A stretch of DNA of 64,000 bases. Origin: Capsulimonas corticalis (lineage in GTDB: Bacteria; Armatimonadota; Armatimonadia; Armatimonadales; Capsulimonadaceae). How positions within the stretch are numbered: position 1 is the first letter of the stretch; each line of letters starts with the position of its first letter. The stretch is taken from contig NZ_AP025739.1 in NCBI RefSeq assembly GCF_003574315.2, positions 1 through 64,000 of the forward strand, given 5' to 3'. Below the pieces are notes generated by a model that worked only from the letters and a program-made list of their open reading frames with translations, did no database searches and was not told the origin of the DNA. This document shows, one piece after another, positions 18,299 through 27,229 of this stretch. The position numbers were made by a program, and so were the translations under genes.

Positions 18299-20390
18299 AT
18301 CCCTCTCTCAAAAAAACGAGCTTTGCGCCTTCTTCTGTAAAGGTCGCAGTAATCACAGCATGTCCTTCGGCGTCCATACGCACGGCGACGCCGTCGTTGC
18401 TCCAGGAGCCGGGCGCGGCAATCGCGCGCGTAATATAGTGGTAGACGCCGGCGGTGGAGGCGAAGATGCTGACGACGCCTTGTCCGTTTGGCGCGATCTT
18501 TTCGTAGATCTCGGGGCTGCCGCCCGGCAATCCTGTGCGGATCAGCGGCGCGGCGGTGATATCGTCGCGGATCTGCTTGTAGACGGCGAGCGCTTCGCCA
18601 AAGCGCGCGACGCCGGCTTGCGAGATGCTCAGAAGATCTCCCCAGATCCCGTTGTGTCCGAGCACGAGCGAGGCCAAACTGATCCACTGATTCACATCGC
18701 TCGTCACGGTTTTCGAACCGCGCCAGCCGTACTTCTCGTAAATGTCGTCGGGCAGGTAGTGGGTCAGGAACAGAACGCTGGGAATCCACTTGTCGTAAGT
18801 GAGCGGCGTGCGGCAGATCCAGGCGCGGGCGGGGCCGGGATAGAAGAACAGATTGACGTTGCCGTCGGCGGGGACCGGCATGTCGTAGTTTGTGTTATAA
18901 GGACCGTTGTTGATCAGAAAATATTTCCCCGCCGCCAGAAAGCTCAGTCCGACCGAGCGGCCGCCTTCGGTGATATCAAAATCGACCACGGCTTCCGGGC
19001 ACGCGGCGCAGAGCTTGTTCACCACGCGGGACATATAATCGACCTGCTGGAAGGCGTAGCTGTCCGCGCGCTCCTTCGGCGTATTGTCCGGGCCGCCATG
19101 GAAGTGACCAGGATCGTCGCAGCCATATTGCCCGATGGCGTCCCACTTGAAGTAGGTGACGCCGACCTCGCGATGGAGGCGAATCAACTCATCGGCAAAC
19201 GCTTCCCAGTAGCGGCTGACCAGGCACAAGCCCTGGCTCTCCTCACTCTCCCACACCGGCTGCGGATCTTGCGGTTTGCCGCCGATAGTCATCAGGCAAT
19301 CGTCATGGTCGCGCCGCATTTGCGATGAGACGGCGGCGACAGTCGGGTTGAACCACAATCCCAGCGTCATTCCATATTCGTCCAGCTTCTCTTTGACGGC
19401 GCGCAGACCATCGGGAAATCGACTCCGATTCACGCGCCAGTCCCCTGTCTTCTCATACCAGCCCGTATCGATGACGAAGACATCGACGCCCATGTTGTGC
19501 GCGACATCGATCTCCGCCAGCATCCGCTCCTGCGTGATCGAATCGAGATAAGCCTTGCCATACCACGCCTTGTTGCGCTCCTGGAAGTTCCAGGTGTTGT
19601 AGAAGATATCCGGCCGACGGCTCGCCGCGTTCACCGTCATATGATGCAGGATGAACTCTCGGTAGGCCGCCGCCATCGCGTCGGCGTCGCCATCAATCGC
19701 GGCGGCATGCAGCCAGGGCGTTCCGTGTGGCCGCGCGTCGTCCACGATCCGCCCCGCGCAGTAGCTGCCCTTGACCGCCCGCAGCGCCGCCGAGCGGTCG
19801 GGCGCAAGGTCGTAAGACAGAAACGCGTCCGGAACCTGCGAGCCGTGTTCATAAGCGATCAAAAGCGTGGACGTCTCATCCGAGCCGACCAGGATCGGTC
19901 CGATCAAACGCTGACCGTTCTCAAAGTCAGGCGGCAGGACTTCCCGCTCGCTCAAACAAAACGAGTGCGCCATCTCGTTGAACTCGGCCAAACGAACCTC
20001 GGTGATCTCATGCATCTGCCCAAATGACACCGCAAGATACGTCAGATTGTCGCGCCCCGTTTCTTTCGTCAGCCGCACGGGGGCGTCGGCGCGCAGTTCA
20101 TAGCGGAATCGTACGACGGGGCTGCCTGGGGCGACACGAAATGTCGCGCGGAGCGTCAAGCCCAAATGTCCTTCGATGGGCGCGTCCCAGATGTACTCGG
20201 CGACTCCATTGGGCAAAACGACGGGCGCGCCGACGGAAGCCAACCTCCCCATCGCCGTCACCAAGCGGCCATCGACCTCAAAGACCGGCGGCGCGAACTC
20301 GAAGTCGCGTCCGCTGGCATGGACGGTAAGGCGCCACAGGCGGCCGGGTTGATTGGGAATGTCGATCGTAATCTGGTCATTGGTGATCAT
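18297..20390 (-). CDS. GH36-type alpha-galactosidase (melibiase family)
   Basis: 697 aa from ATG 20390; an upstream in-frame TTG (20438) is less likely. The N-terminal ~250 residues are a beta-supersandwich. The central TIM barrel has FYNTWNFQERN, VDVFVIDTGWYEKTGDWRVN and the nucleophile motif YFKWDAIGQYG (K-x-D, D417). GH36 enzymes retain configuration and release alpha-galactose. The barrel is followed by a beta domain (~600-697). No signal peptide, so cytoplasmic. It lies 77 nt downstream of lacI-2 and probably shares its transcript. Confidence 0.88.
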   Translation of the reverse strand: MITNDQITIDIPNQPGRLWRLTVHASGRDFEFAPPVFEVDGRLVTAMGRLASVGAPVVLPNGVAEYIWDAPIEGHLGLTLRATFRVAPGSPVVRFRYELRADAPVRLTKETGRDNLTYLAVSFGQMHEITEVRLAEFNEMAHSFCLSEREVLPPDFENGQRLIGPILVGSDETSTLLIAYEHGSQVPDAFLSYDLAPDRSAALRAVKGSYCAGRIVDDARPHGTPWLHAAAIDGDADAMAAAYREFILHHMTVNAASRRPDIFYNTWNFQERNKAWYGKAYLDSITQERMLAEIDVAHNMGVDVFVIDTGWYEKTGDWRVNRSRFPDGLRAVKEKLDEYGMTLGLWFNPTVAAVSSQMRRDHDDCLMTIGGKPQDPQPVWESEESQGLCLVSRYWEAFADELIRLHREVGVTYFKWDAIGQYGCDDPGHFHGGPDNTPKERADSYAFQQVDYMSRVVNKLCAACPEAVVDFDITEGGRSVGLSFLAAGKYFLINNGPYNTNYDMPVPADGNVNLFFYPGPARAWICRTPLTYDKWIPSVLFLTHYLPDDIYEKYGWRGSKTVTSDVNQWISLASLVLGHNGIWGDLLSISQAGVARFGEALAVYKQIRDDITAAPLIRTGLPGGSPEIYEKIAPNGQGVVSIFASTAGVYHYITRAIAAPGSWSNDGVAVRMDAEGHAVITATFTEEGAKLVFLREG

Positions 20391-20467
20391 GGGTGATTCC
20401 GAAACGAGAAGATTTGCGCGAAATTGCAATAGTTGCAAAGAAAAGATCGGCGACGAAAGCGCGCCGC

Positions 20468-21499
20468 CTACTTTGCCGGAGCCGTCGATTCGCGGATCAC
20501 AAGCTTCGTCGGAAGACGCAGCCGCTGCGGCGGCGTCGCGGGATCGTCGAGCTGGGTTTGCACGAGATCGATGGCGCAGCCGCCGATCGTTTCATACGGC
20601 TGAGCGATCGTCGTCAGCGATGGGTGCTGGCGCACGGCGCTGCTGTCGTCGTTGAAGCCGGTCACGGAGATGTCCTCCGGCACGCGCAGGCCGACACGGC
20701 TAAGGGCAGAAATCACGATCGCCGCGAGGCTGTCGTTGGTGCAGAGCAGCGCGGTCGGGCGCTGATCGATCGGAAGCATCATCAGCGCGGCCACGGCCCG
20801 CAGCACTGTGCTCGGGTCCCATGGGATAAGGTCGGAGATGAGAAAACGCGGATCGGCGGGTATTCCCTGCCGCGTCAGCGCTTCCTGATACCCCGCGATG
20901 CGCGGGCCGACATAGTAACCGATATTCGAGCTAAGAAGCGCCAGTCGCCGATGCCCGAGGCCGATCAGATACTCGGTCATGGCTCGCATGGACTCATGGT
21001 GCTCCACATCCACGCAGAACAGGCGCGGATCCTCGCGCCAGTCGCTTGTCAGGACAAACGGGACCGAGAGATTGAGCAGCTCGGTGAGGATATCATTTTC
21101 GGAGGGCTGGTAGAGGACGATCAGGCCGTCGCATCGGCCATCGCAGAGCTTGCCCAGGCGCTCCTGCGTGCTCGACGTTGGGTGAGCCGTGAAGACCATC
21201 GTGTCGCGCCCGCGCGTCGTCGCCGCCTGGAGGACTCCTTCGAGCACGGCGCTGAAGAATGGATCGCGCAGCGGCGCCTGGCTGGTCGGGGGCAAAACGA
21301 CGCCGAGCGTGTCGGTCTGACGCCGCACCAGCGCACGGGCGACGGCGCTGGGCCGGTACCCCATTTCGAGGGCCACCTGGCGGACCCGTTCCTGCGTCTC
21401 CGGCTTGATCCGGGATTTCGAGTATCCGCTCAGGATGTTGGAAACCGCCGACACGGACACCCCCGCCCGGTCCGCAACATCCTTCAATCTCACCGCCAT
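20468..21499 (-). CDS. LacI-family transcriptional repressor 2
   Basis: 343 aa from ATG 21499 (GGGAG upstream), preferred to the longer frame start at 21532. The helix-turn-helix is LKDVADRAGVSVSAVSNILS, hinge YRPSAVARALV, then an effector domain closely similar in layout to LacI-1 (GVVLPPTSQAPLRDPFF, MTEYLIGLGHRRLALLSS, DISVTGFNDDSSAVRQHPSL). The two regulators look like paralogues. Its promoter has a TGTAACGTTT operator shared with two other promoters in 22.6-26.8 kb. Confidence 0.95.
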   Translation of the reverse strand: MAVRLKDVADRAGVSVSAVSNILSGYSKSRIKPETQERVRQVALEMGYRPSAVARALVRRQTDTLGVVLPPTSQAPLRDPFFSAVLEGVLQAATTRGRDTMVFTAHPTSSTQERLGKLCDGRCDGLIVLYQPSENDILTELLNLSVPFVLTSDWREDPRLFCVDVEHHESMRAMTEYLIGLGHRRLALLSSNIGYYVGPRIAGYQEALTRQGIPADPRFLISDLIPWDPSTVLRAVAALMMLPIDQRPTALLCTNDSLAAIVISALSRVGLRVPEDISVTGFNDDSSAVRQHPSLTTIAQPYETIGGCAIDLVQTQLDDPATPPQRLRLPTKLVIRESTAPAK

Positions 21500-21529
21500 T
21501 GCAAGCAAACTCCCGCCGCGACGCCCGCT

Positions 21530-21574
21530 CAAACGTTACAGCAAAATTATATCACTCTTCATACGCGCTGTCAA
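21530..21574 (-). promoter_or_regulatory. Promoter plus operator of lacI-2 / alpha-galactosidase
   Basis: On the minus strand TTGACA (21569-21574), a 17-nt spacer and TATAAT (21546-21551). TGCTGTAACGTTTG (21530-21543) lies 2 nt after the -10 box. The same arrangement occurs at 22679-22722 and 26748-26796. Confidence 0.85.
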
Positions 21575-21601
21575 CTCGCCAAGCGGCAAGCCCCGACGCC
21601 T

Positions 21602-22645
21602 TCACCGGGAATGCGCCCGCCGCCGCGCCGTGGTTTGCAGGCGCCAGGTGGCTTCCTGATCGACCGATTGCCCCGGCCCAGGAGCGGACAGCGGACTGAG
21701 CGCCTCCAGCTCCAGATACGCGACAGCGGGATCGCCCCGATTGTATACTTCGATGCTGGATCCATGATCCGGGTAGGCGCCTTGCGTCCGGGAGCCGAAC
21801 TGGATCGTAAAGACCGTGTCGCGGGACGGACTGCTTGGATAACGCGCCGAGAGCCGGTTCGCGGGGTTATCCACGCCCAGCTTATTGTCGACATGATTGA
21901 CGTGATGGATCTGAAGCGTGCGCCCGGCCACGCGCCAATTCGGATCGCCGTGCGCGCCCGGCGTCAAAGCGATATATCCCTTGGGAAAGCGGCTATTTGG
22001 ACTGAGAGGAATGGTCACGAAGGCGTCGGGGCGCGTCTGCGCGATGCTCCACACCCCGATGCGATATGTGTCCGCGGCGCCGGCGCTCTTAATGAAGCGC
22101 TGGGATAGGTGAACGCTCGCCCCGCGCGGGTCCATGGTGATGTCGCGCACGACGCGCAGGCCGTAGTTTTTCACCCAGGGCCCGGTAAGGCGGATCCCAT
22201 TTGGGAGGCGGCTGACGCTGTAGGGGCCGCATTCGAACTGGCGGTCCGGGGGCCATTCCCCGCTTTGATGCTGATGTCCGGGCCAATCGCTCTGCGGCGA
22301 AGGCCAGATTTTTTCGCCGCCAAAGTTCGCCCAGTCGCCGGGCATGACCGCGGCGGATTGCCCGGCCAGGGCCGGGTTGATCCACAGTGGGTTCGTGGCC
22401 GGCTGCCCGGTGAGGCGATAGTCAAGAATACGGCCGATTCCCGGCGCCACGATCAGGTCGGCCGTCCCGTTCGTGATCCGATACACGTCGCTCCATCCTC
22501 GGAACGAGATCAATTCGACGCGGACCAAGGAGCGAGATGCGGCGGCCGCCGCGCCGCGATGGGCGGCGTTTGCAGGAGCGCACAGGACCGAAAACGTCGT
22601 CGCGATCGATGCGAGACGCAGCGCGGTGCGTCGGAGGGTCATCAT
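21602..22645 (-). CDS. Secreted DUF4380-like sugar-binding protein
   Basis: 347 aa with signal peptide (LASIATTFSVLCAPANAA). The body fits the DUF4380 family, a galactose-mutarotase-like beta-supersandwich: VAPGIGRILDYRLTG, NFGGEKIWPSPQSDWPG, WPPDRQFECGPYSV and GIRLTGPWVKNYGLRVVRDI. Members occur in polysaccharide-use loci; the role may be epimerase-like or binding, and is not established. It has its own promoter with the LacI-2-type operator. Confidence 0.8.
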   Translation of the reverse strand: MMTLRRTALRLASIATTFSVLCAPANAAHRGAAAAASRSLVRVELISFRGWSDVYRITNGTADLIVAPGIGRILDYRLTGQPATNPLWINPALAGQSAAVMPGDWANFGGEKIWPSPQSDWPGHQHQSGEWPPDRQFECGPYSVSRLPNGIRLTGPWVKNYGLRVVRDITMDPRGASVHLSQRFIKSAGAADTYRIGVWSIAQTRPDAFVTIPLSPNSRFPKGYIALTPGAHGDPNWRVAGRTLQIHHVNHVDNKLGVDNPANRLSARYPSSPSRDTVFTIQFGSRTQGAYPDHGSSIEVYNRGDPAVAYLELEALSPLSAPGPGQSVDQEATWRLQTTARRRAHSR

Positions 22646-22678
22646 CCGGTCTCCAGTCGTCCGTAGCGTTCCACGGAT

Positions 22679-22722
22679 AAAGCGTTACAGCAGATTATAT
22701 CCCTCGGAATAGCCCCTGTCAA
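22679..22722 (-). promoter_or_regulatory. Promoter plus operator of the DUF4380 gene
   Basis: On the minus strand TTGACA (22717-22722), 17-nt spacer, TATAAT (22694-22699), then TGCTGTAACGCTTT (22679-22692) just downstream. Matches the lacI-2 promoter module. Confidence 0.85.
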
Positions 22723-22724
22723 CA

Positions 22725-22770
22725 CGCCGATGAGCCATCCGATCGTTTAAGATCGTATGGCTCATCGGCG
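22725..22770 (-). terminator. Long hairpin after the lectin-SGNH gene
   Basis: A perfect 14-bp outer stem (22725-22738 with 22757-22770) encloses a shorter CGATC/GATCG stem. It begins 8 nt past the SGNH-lectin stop codon and abuts the next -35 box. No U-tract, but the stem is long. Confidence 0.7.
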
Positions 22771-22777
22771 CCGGCGA

Positions 22778-24460
22778 TCAGTACGCGGTGAACGTCCATC
22801 GCTGAGCGTTGGTTCCGTTGTCGGTCCAGATCTGCACGTTCGTCCCCGCCGCGCTAGAGGCGTTGCTGACATCCAGACACGCACCCGGCGCGCATTTCGG
22901 GCTCAGCTTATAGGTTCCGCTGCCCGTATCCGTGACCAGCCATTCCTGCGCGCTCGTGCCGTTATCGGCGTAAAGCTGGACGTTGGTTCCGTCCGTCGTC
23001 CCCGAATTGCTGACATCCACGCAAAGACCAGTCGCCTGCTGACTGGTGATCTTATAGTAGCCATCGGAAAGACGCGTGAAGTACCAGCGCTGCGGGTTGA
23101 GGCCGTTGTTCGTCCAGATCTGCACGTTCGAGCCGTTCGTGGTTCCGCCGGCGGAATCGTCAAGACGACAGGCCGTGGCGCATGAGGGCGTCAGGGCGTA
23201 GATTCCATTGGCGATGTTCGCGCTCACGGCGGCGGCGCTCCATCCGGTGGCGTTCGAGATCCACTGGGTCAGACTGTCCGCCATTAACTTGTGCTGGATG
23301 GCCTTGGGATGGAATCCAAATCCCTGCTGGGTGAATGTGTGCACGAGCAGCTTGCCGTTAGTGCGAGCCGTCGCGAATTCGGAGTCGGTCTGTAAGTGGG
23401 TGAAGGGACCGTTGATCCCGTCCTGGCTCACGAAGAATGTCGGATCCGTCATCGTGGTGTTCATGCAGACGATTACGGCGTTCGGGTAAGCCGTCCGCAG
23501 GTTTCTCACCTGAGTCAGATAGTCGGCGACGAATTTGGTATACGCCACATCGTAGGATCCGCCCTGGCCGATGAAGGATTTGTCGTTCTGTCCAAGACCG
23601 ACGACCACCACATCCGGCGTCCACTGTGTCAGATCGTATAGCGGCTCGGCGGTCGAGAAGGCCAGCCGGTTCCACACGGACAGCATCGGCGTTCCGGCGG
23701 CGCCGTAGGACACGCCAATGCCGCCCTTGCCGATGATCCGGTAGTCGGCGTTCAGATTGCGGCCCGTTTGTCCGGTGTAGGCGTTGTAGCTGCTGGCGGT
23801 CCAGAACTGATCGTCATTGGGGTCGTCGTTCGGTCCCGGGACGTTCGGACCGGAGAGCGGCGAGGCGAATGTCGTGGAATCGCCGTAAAACTCGATGCGT
23901 CGATTGGGCAGCGGATCGGCCTGGTCCAGCGCCGCGCCGTTGTCCAGAACGATCGATTCCAGCCAGCTTTGACTGGCGGTGTCGCCGTTGTCCCGGATCA
24001 CCAGCGTATGCGTACCCGTTGAGAGTCCCGTGGCGACCGTTTGGGTATCGCCAAGCGTCAGGATACTGTCCTGGCGCAGGGAGCCGTTACTGTTGGTCAG
24101 CGGCGTTCCGTCGAGAATGTAGCAGAAGGGAACGGCGAAGCCGGGGACGAGCAGGTTGCCGCTCCCGTCCCGATCCTCCGAGACGCGCAGGTTCATTCGG
24201 AACGTCGTACTGCCGTGAAATTTGATATGGATCTCCGTCCCTTCCCAGTAGAACTTCACGGCCTTGCCGTCGGGACTGTACTGATCGTTGAAGGGAACCG
24301 TGCGCCCCTGGTAGACGACATGAGAATCCGCCCCGCTGAATGCGGCGCTTGCCTGCGCCGCGCCCATCGGTCCCAGGGCAAGCGCAGCCGCGCCCATCGC
24401 GATCCACGCCGATTTGTGTCTCCGGCTTTTCTGATCGGAGTTTTTGAGAGTTGTTGTCAT
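22778..24460 (-). CDS. Secreted SGNH esterase (CE2-like) with ricin-B lectin domain
   Basis: 560 aa from ATG 24460 (AAAGGA upstream). Signal peptide ends near AAQASA. Residues ~40-170 form a jelly roll as in carbohydrate esterase family 2. The SGNH catalytic domain follows: RRIEFYGDSTT (Ser), VVVGLGQNDKS (Asn) and GFHPKAIQHKLMADS (His). The C-terminal ~150 residues form a ricin-B trefoil with three QxW-type repeats (NPQRWYF, SAQEWLV, NAQRWTF), expected to bind galactose- or xylose-containing glycans. Deacetylation of a polysaccharide bound by the lectin is the likely role. It lies 31 nt after the upstream lectin gene and is probably co-transcribed with it. Confidence 0.88.
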   Translation of the reverse strand: MTTTLKNSDQKSRRHKSAWIAMGAAALALGPMGAAQASAAFSGADSHVVYQGRTVPFNDQYSPDGKAVKFYWEGTEIHIKFHGSTTFRMNLRVSEDRDGSGNLLVPGFAVPFCYILDGTPLTNSNGSLRQDSILTLGDTQTVATGLSTGTHTLVIRDNGDTASQSWLESIVLDNGAALDQADPLPNRRIEFYGDSTTFASPLSGPNVPGPNDDPNDDQFWTASSYNAYTGQTGRNLNADYRIIGKGGIGVSYGAAGTPMLSVWNRLAFSTAEPLYDLTQWTPDVVVVGLGQNDKSFIGQGGSYDVAYTKFVADYLTQVRNLRTAYPNAVIVCMNTTMTDPTFFVSQDGINGPFTHLQTDSEFATARTNGKLLVHTFTQQGFGFHPKAIQHKLMADSLTQWISNATGWSAAAVSANIANGIYALTPSCATACRLDDSAGGTTNGSNVQIWTNNGLNPQRWYFTRLSDGYYKITSQQATGLCVDVSNSGTTDGTNVQLYADNGTSAQEWLVTDTGSGTYKLSPKCAPGACLDVSNASSAAGTNVQIWTDNGTNAQRWTFTAY

Positions 24461-24491
24461 CGCGTTTGTCCTTTGTATGTTTCGTTCAAAA

Positions 24492-26555
24492 TCAATTCGC
24501 GGCGATCGTCCACCGCTGCGCGGAGCTGCCGTTGTCGGTCCAAATTTGCACATTGGCTCCCGGCGTGCTGGAGGCCGCGTTGACGTCCAGGCACATGCCG
24601 GGCGCGCATTTGGGCGTAAGCTTGTAGGTTCCGCTTCCGGTATCGGTCACCAGCCAGCGCTGCGCGTTGCCGCCATTGTCGGTATAGATCTGGACGTTGG
24701 TTCCGTTGGTCGTTCCCGATCCATTCACATCCAGACAAAGGCCGGAGCCCTGCTGGCAGGTGATTTTATAGTAGCCGTCGCTTTGACGCGCGAAGGACCA
24801 GCGCTGGGGATTGAGACCGTTGCTCGTCCAGATCTGGACGTTGGATCCGGCGGTCGTTCCGCCGCCCGAGTCGTCCAGGCGGCAGGCCGTGGCGCACTGG
24901 GGCGTCAGGGCGTAGACGCCGTTTGCGATGTTCGCGCTGACCGGGCCGGACTGGTAAAGCTCGATATCGTCCATGCGCACCCACTGACCGGCGCCCGCAA
25001 TCTGGAAACCGATCTCGCACTCGCCGTCCGAGACGGGAATGCCGCTGATGCTGATCTGAACCCAGTCCCCGCTGCCCGAACCGGTAGCCGGGATCCCGGC
25101 GGTCAGAACCGCGCCGCCATTTGGATCGGCGTAGCGCCAGGCGTACATATTCGCGGTGCTCAGTCCGCCGCTGCTTTGCACCCAGGCCTTGAGCGTGTAG
25201 GTCCCGTTCGGCAAATTGGCGATCAACTGATAGGGCTGGATGGAGTAGGCGGAGCTGCGATAGCAGGCCATCTGATAGGAGCCGCGATGCGCCACGCCCA
25301 GGTTTTCGGTATAGCAGGCATTGTAATCGCCGGAGCCGTTGGGACTGTATTTGCTCCAATCGAGGGGCGCGGAGACGGCGGCGTGGTTGTATTCAAAGCT
25401 CGGGTTGATCGCATAGTTCAGCGGAAGCGTGGAGGCGCGCGGCGTTCCGCCGCCGCCGATGCTGGCTGCGGTGTTGTTGTCCACGACTTTGAGCGCGCCG
25501 TAGATCGCCCGCACGTCGGAGTACCACGCCGTCCCCGTCGCCGTCCCCGAGTCCAGCGCGTAGCCATATGCGCTCTGAAAATCGGTTTCGACTCCGTTCT
25601 CAAAGCAGATATTGAGCCGGTGACCGCCATTCGGCCGAAAATTATTAGCGGCGGAGGTGTCCACTACGTAGCCGCCGAAGTCCTGGAGCGCGTGAAACAG
25701 CTTCTTGCCCGGGACGGTTTGCAGCCCCAGAGTGCTCTCCGTGGCGCTGGAAGGAACGGCCAGCAGTGATCCCATGCGCAGGGCGGAGTTCCCGCCGAGG
25801 TAGCCCGCATACCCCGCGTCCGAGGTCGTCGCTGGCCAGCGGAACGTCTGATTTCGGTTCGTACTGTCGCTGGAATTTCGGTAGAGCTGATCCCAATCGA
25901 GCTCAATCTTAATGGCGTGCTTAATCGGGTTGCTCAGATTGTTGTCCGTGATCTCGCCCTTGCGAATATCGCCGCCCAGACAGGACAGGCCGCTGCCGGC
26001 GTGCTCGCCGCCATTGCCCGGTCCATAGAGACTGGTGGAAAGATATTCGGGACCGTCGTTTCCGTTGAAATAGAAACCCGTGAGGTCTCCCGTCGTGTAG
26101 CCGTTGCCGGCTCCGTCGTCGCGCCGGAGCGGGGTGAATTGGTATAGCGAGACGCCGTCCGGCTCCAAAAACGCCGCACAGTTATTTGGCGTATGGTAGG
26201 GCAAGTTGTACGGCTCAGGAAACCAGCCGTCGGCGACATGGATATTGAAATAAGCGTTGGCGTTGCCTGGCTGTGCGATCTTGCGCAGCGGATCGTTCGG
26301 GTTTTCCTGAATCAGATACTCCTGATCGTGGAGGAGATCCCCAAACTGCCCCAGAGTGATGGACGTATAGCTGGCGCCGGACCCAATCGGCGTATTCCAG
26401 ATGCTGCTCGCCGCGAACGGCTGAAGCCACGGATCGCGCGACGACTGCGCATCCGCCGGCGCGAGGGCCGCCAACCCCGCGACCGCTCCCAGCCATGCCC
26501 AGACGCGCAATCTCCGCTGCGCCGAAGCGGCGTATCCCTGTCGATCCTGTTTCAT
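24492..26555 (-). CDS. Secreted protein with carbohydrate-binding and ricin-B lectin domains
   Basis: 687 aa, perfect AAGGAGGT before the ATG. Signal peptide (AWLGAVAGLAALAPADA). Residues ~38-375 form a large domain of no family I recognise (SSIWNTPIGSGASY, NNCAAFLEPDG, KHAIKIELDWDQLY). Residues ~385-545 form a CenC-like carbohydrate-binding jelly roll (INPSFEYNHAA to WVRMDDIELYQSG). The C-terminal ~145 residues are a ricin-B trefoil nearly the same as in the next gene. The first domain may be a polysaccharide-active enzyme, but no catalytic motif is clear. Its promoter is the LacI-2-type module at 26748-26796, leaving a leader of about 200 nt. Confidence 0.85.
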   Translation of the reverse strand: MKQDRQGYAASAQRRLRVWAWLGAVAGLAALAPADAQSSRDPWLQPFAASSIWNTPIGSGASYTSITLGQFGDLLHDQEYLIQENPNDPLRKIAQPGNANAYFNIHVADGWFPEPYNLPYHTPNNCAAFLEPDGVSLYQFTPLRRDDGAGNGYTTGDLTGFYFNGNDGPEYLSTSLYGPGNGGEHAGSGLSCLGGDIRKGEITDNNLSNPIKHAIKIELDWDQLYRNSSDSTNRNQTFRWPATTSDAGYAGYLGGNSALRMGSLLAVPSSATESTLGLQTVPGKKLFHALQDFGGYVVDTSAANNFRPNGGHRLNICFENGVETDFQSAYGYALDSGTATGTAWYSDVRAIYGALKVVDNNTAASIGGGGTPRASTLPLNYAINPSFEYNHAAVSAPLDWSKYSPNGSGDYNACYTENLGVAHRGSYQMACYRSSAYSIQPYQLIANLPNGTYTLKAWVQSSGGLSTANMYAWRYADPNGGAVLTAGIPATGSGSGDWVQISISGIPVSDGECEIGFQIAGAGQWVRMDDIELYQSGPVSANIANGVYALTPQCATACRLDDSGGGTTAGSNVQIWTSNGLNPQRWSFARQSDGYYKITCQQGSGLCLDVNGSGTTNGTNVQIYTDNGGNAQRWLVTDTGSGTYKLTPKCAPGMCLDVNAASSTPGANVQIWTDNGSSAQRWTIAAN

Positions 26556-26747
26556 CCTGACCTCCTTTGGTTTCGGCGTGATCGTAATGAATTGCGATCA
26601 TAACAAAAAGATCTCACGTTTCAAATACCCGCATCCGACATAAGTCGGCCGATTCGATCGTTTCCGCTTCCCTCCTTGATAAGTTCTCCCAAAAATTAGA
26701 ATTGCAAATATCTCAAAAGAAACGAACTGATAAACGGCCCAATCAAA

Positions 26748-26796
26748 TGCTGTAACGTTGCATCACGATTATATCACTCGCTCGGACCCGTGTCAA
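26748..26796 (-). promoter_or_regulatory. Promoter plus operator of the lectin-protein operon
   Basis: On the minus strand TTGACA (26791-26796), 17-nt spacer, TATAAT (26768-26773), then the operator. Here the operator core TGTAACGTTGCA (26751-26762) reads in the opposite orientation to the other two sites and is almost a perfect palindrome. Confidence 0.85.
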
Positions 26797-27229
26797 GAAC
26801 TAATTTCCGCCTTGCGGCCGCACACGTTTGAGAGCGGCGCATGCGATGCCGATGGATATTCAGATGGCGGATTAAAGTTTTTCTATTTGGTGGTATAAAT
26901 AGACATGCAGTGGTCGGAAGGAATATGCAGCAAACCGCCAGTTGCACCACTCGCAGTCATCGGCGCACCTGCCACCGTTAAGCGCGGATCTTCACCTCAT
27001 AGCGCTAAACGCTCACGCCCTTACCACTTTCATCGGCTTTCGAAAAACAATCCGGCAAAAGAGACATTCCGTCACGCTGACGGAGCGTTCGCCCACTGAT
27101 CTTGCCAGTTGACGCGCCCCATTCTCTGTTACTTCACACTCACTTCTGATCCTCCAACCCGAAGTCGCATCGCCGGAAAACGATTCCGGCAGGCGATCCG
27201 ATCGGCTTGCTCTCCGAGGAGGAGACCAA
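26797..27229. other. Intergenic region between divergent genes
   Basis: No credible gene. The only plus-strand hint is a TATAAA at about 26893 with a poor -35, a weak candidate promoter for the beta-helix gene. Confidence 0.4.

Noticed and set aside
20393-22108. 571-codon plus-strand frame
   Set aside because: Antisense across lacI-2 and the DUF4380 gene, including their intergenic promoter; shadow.
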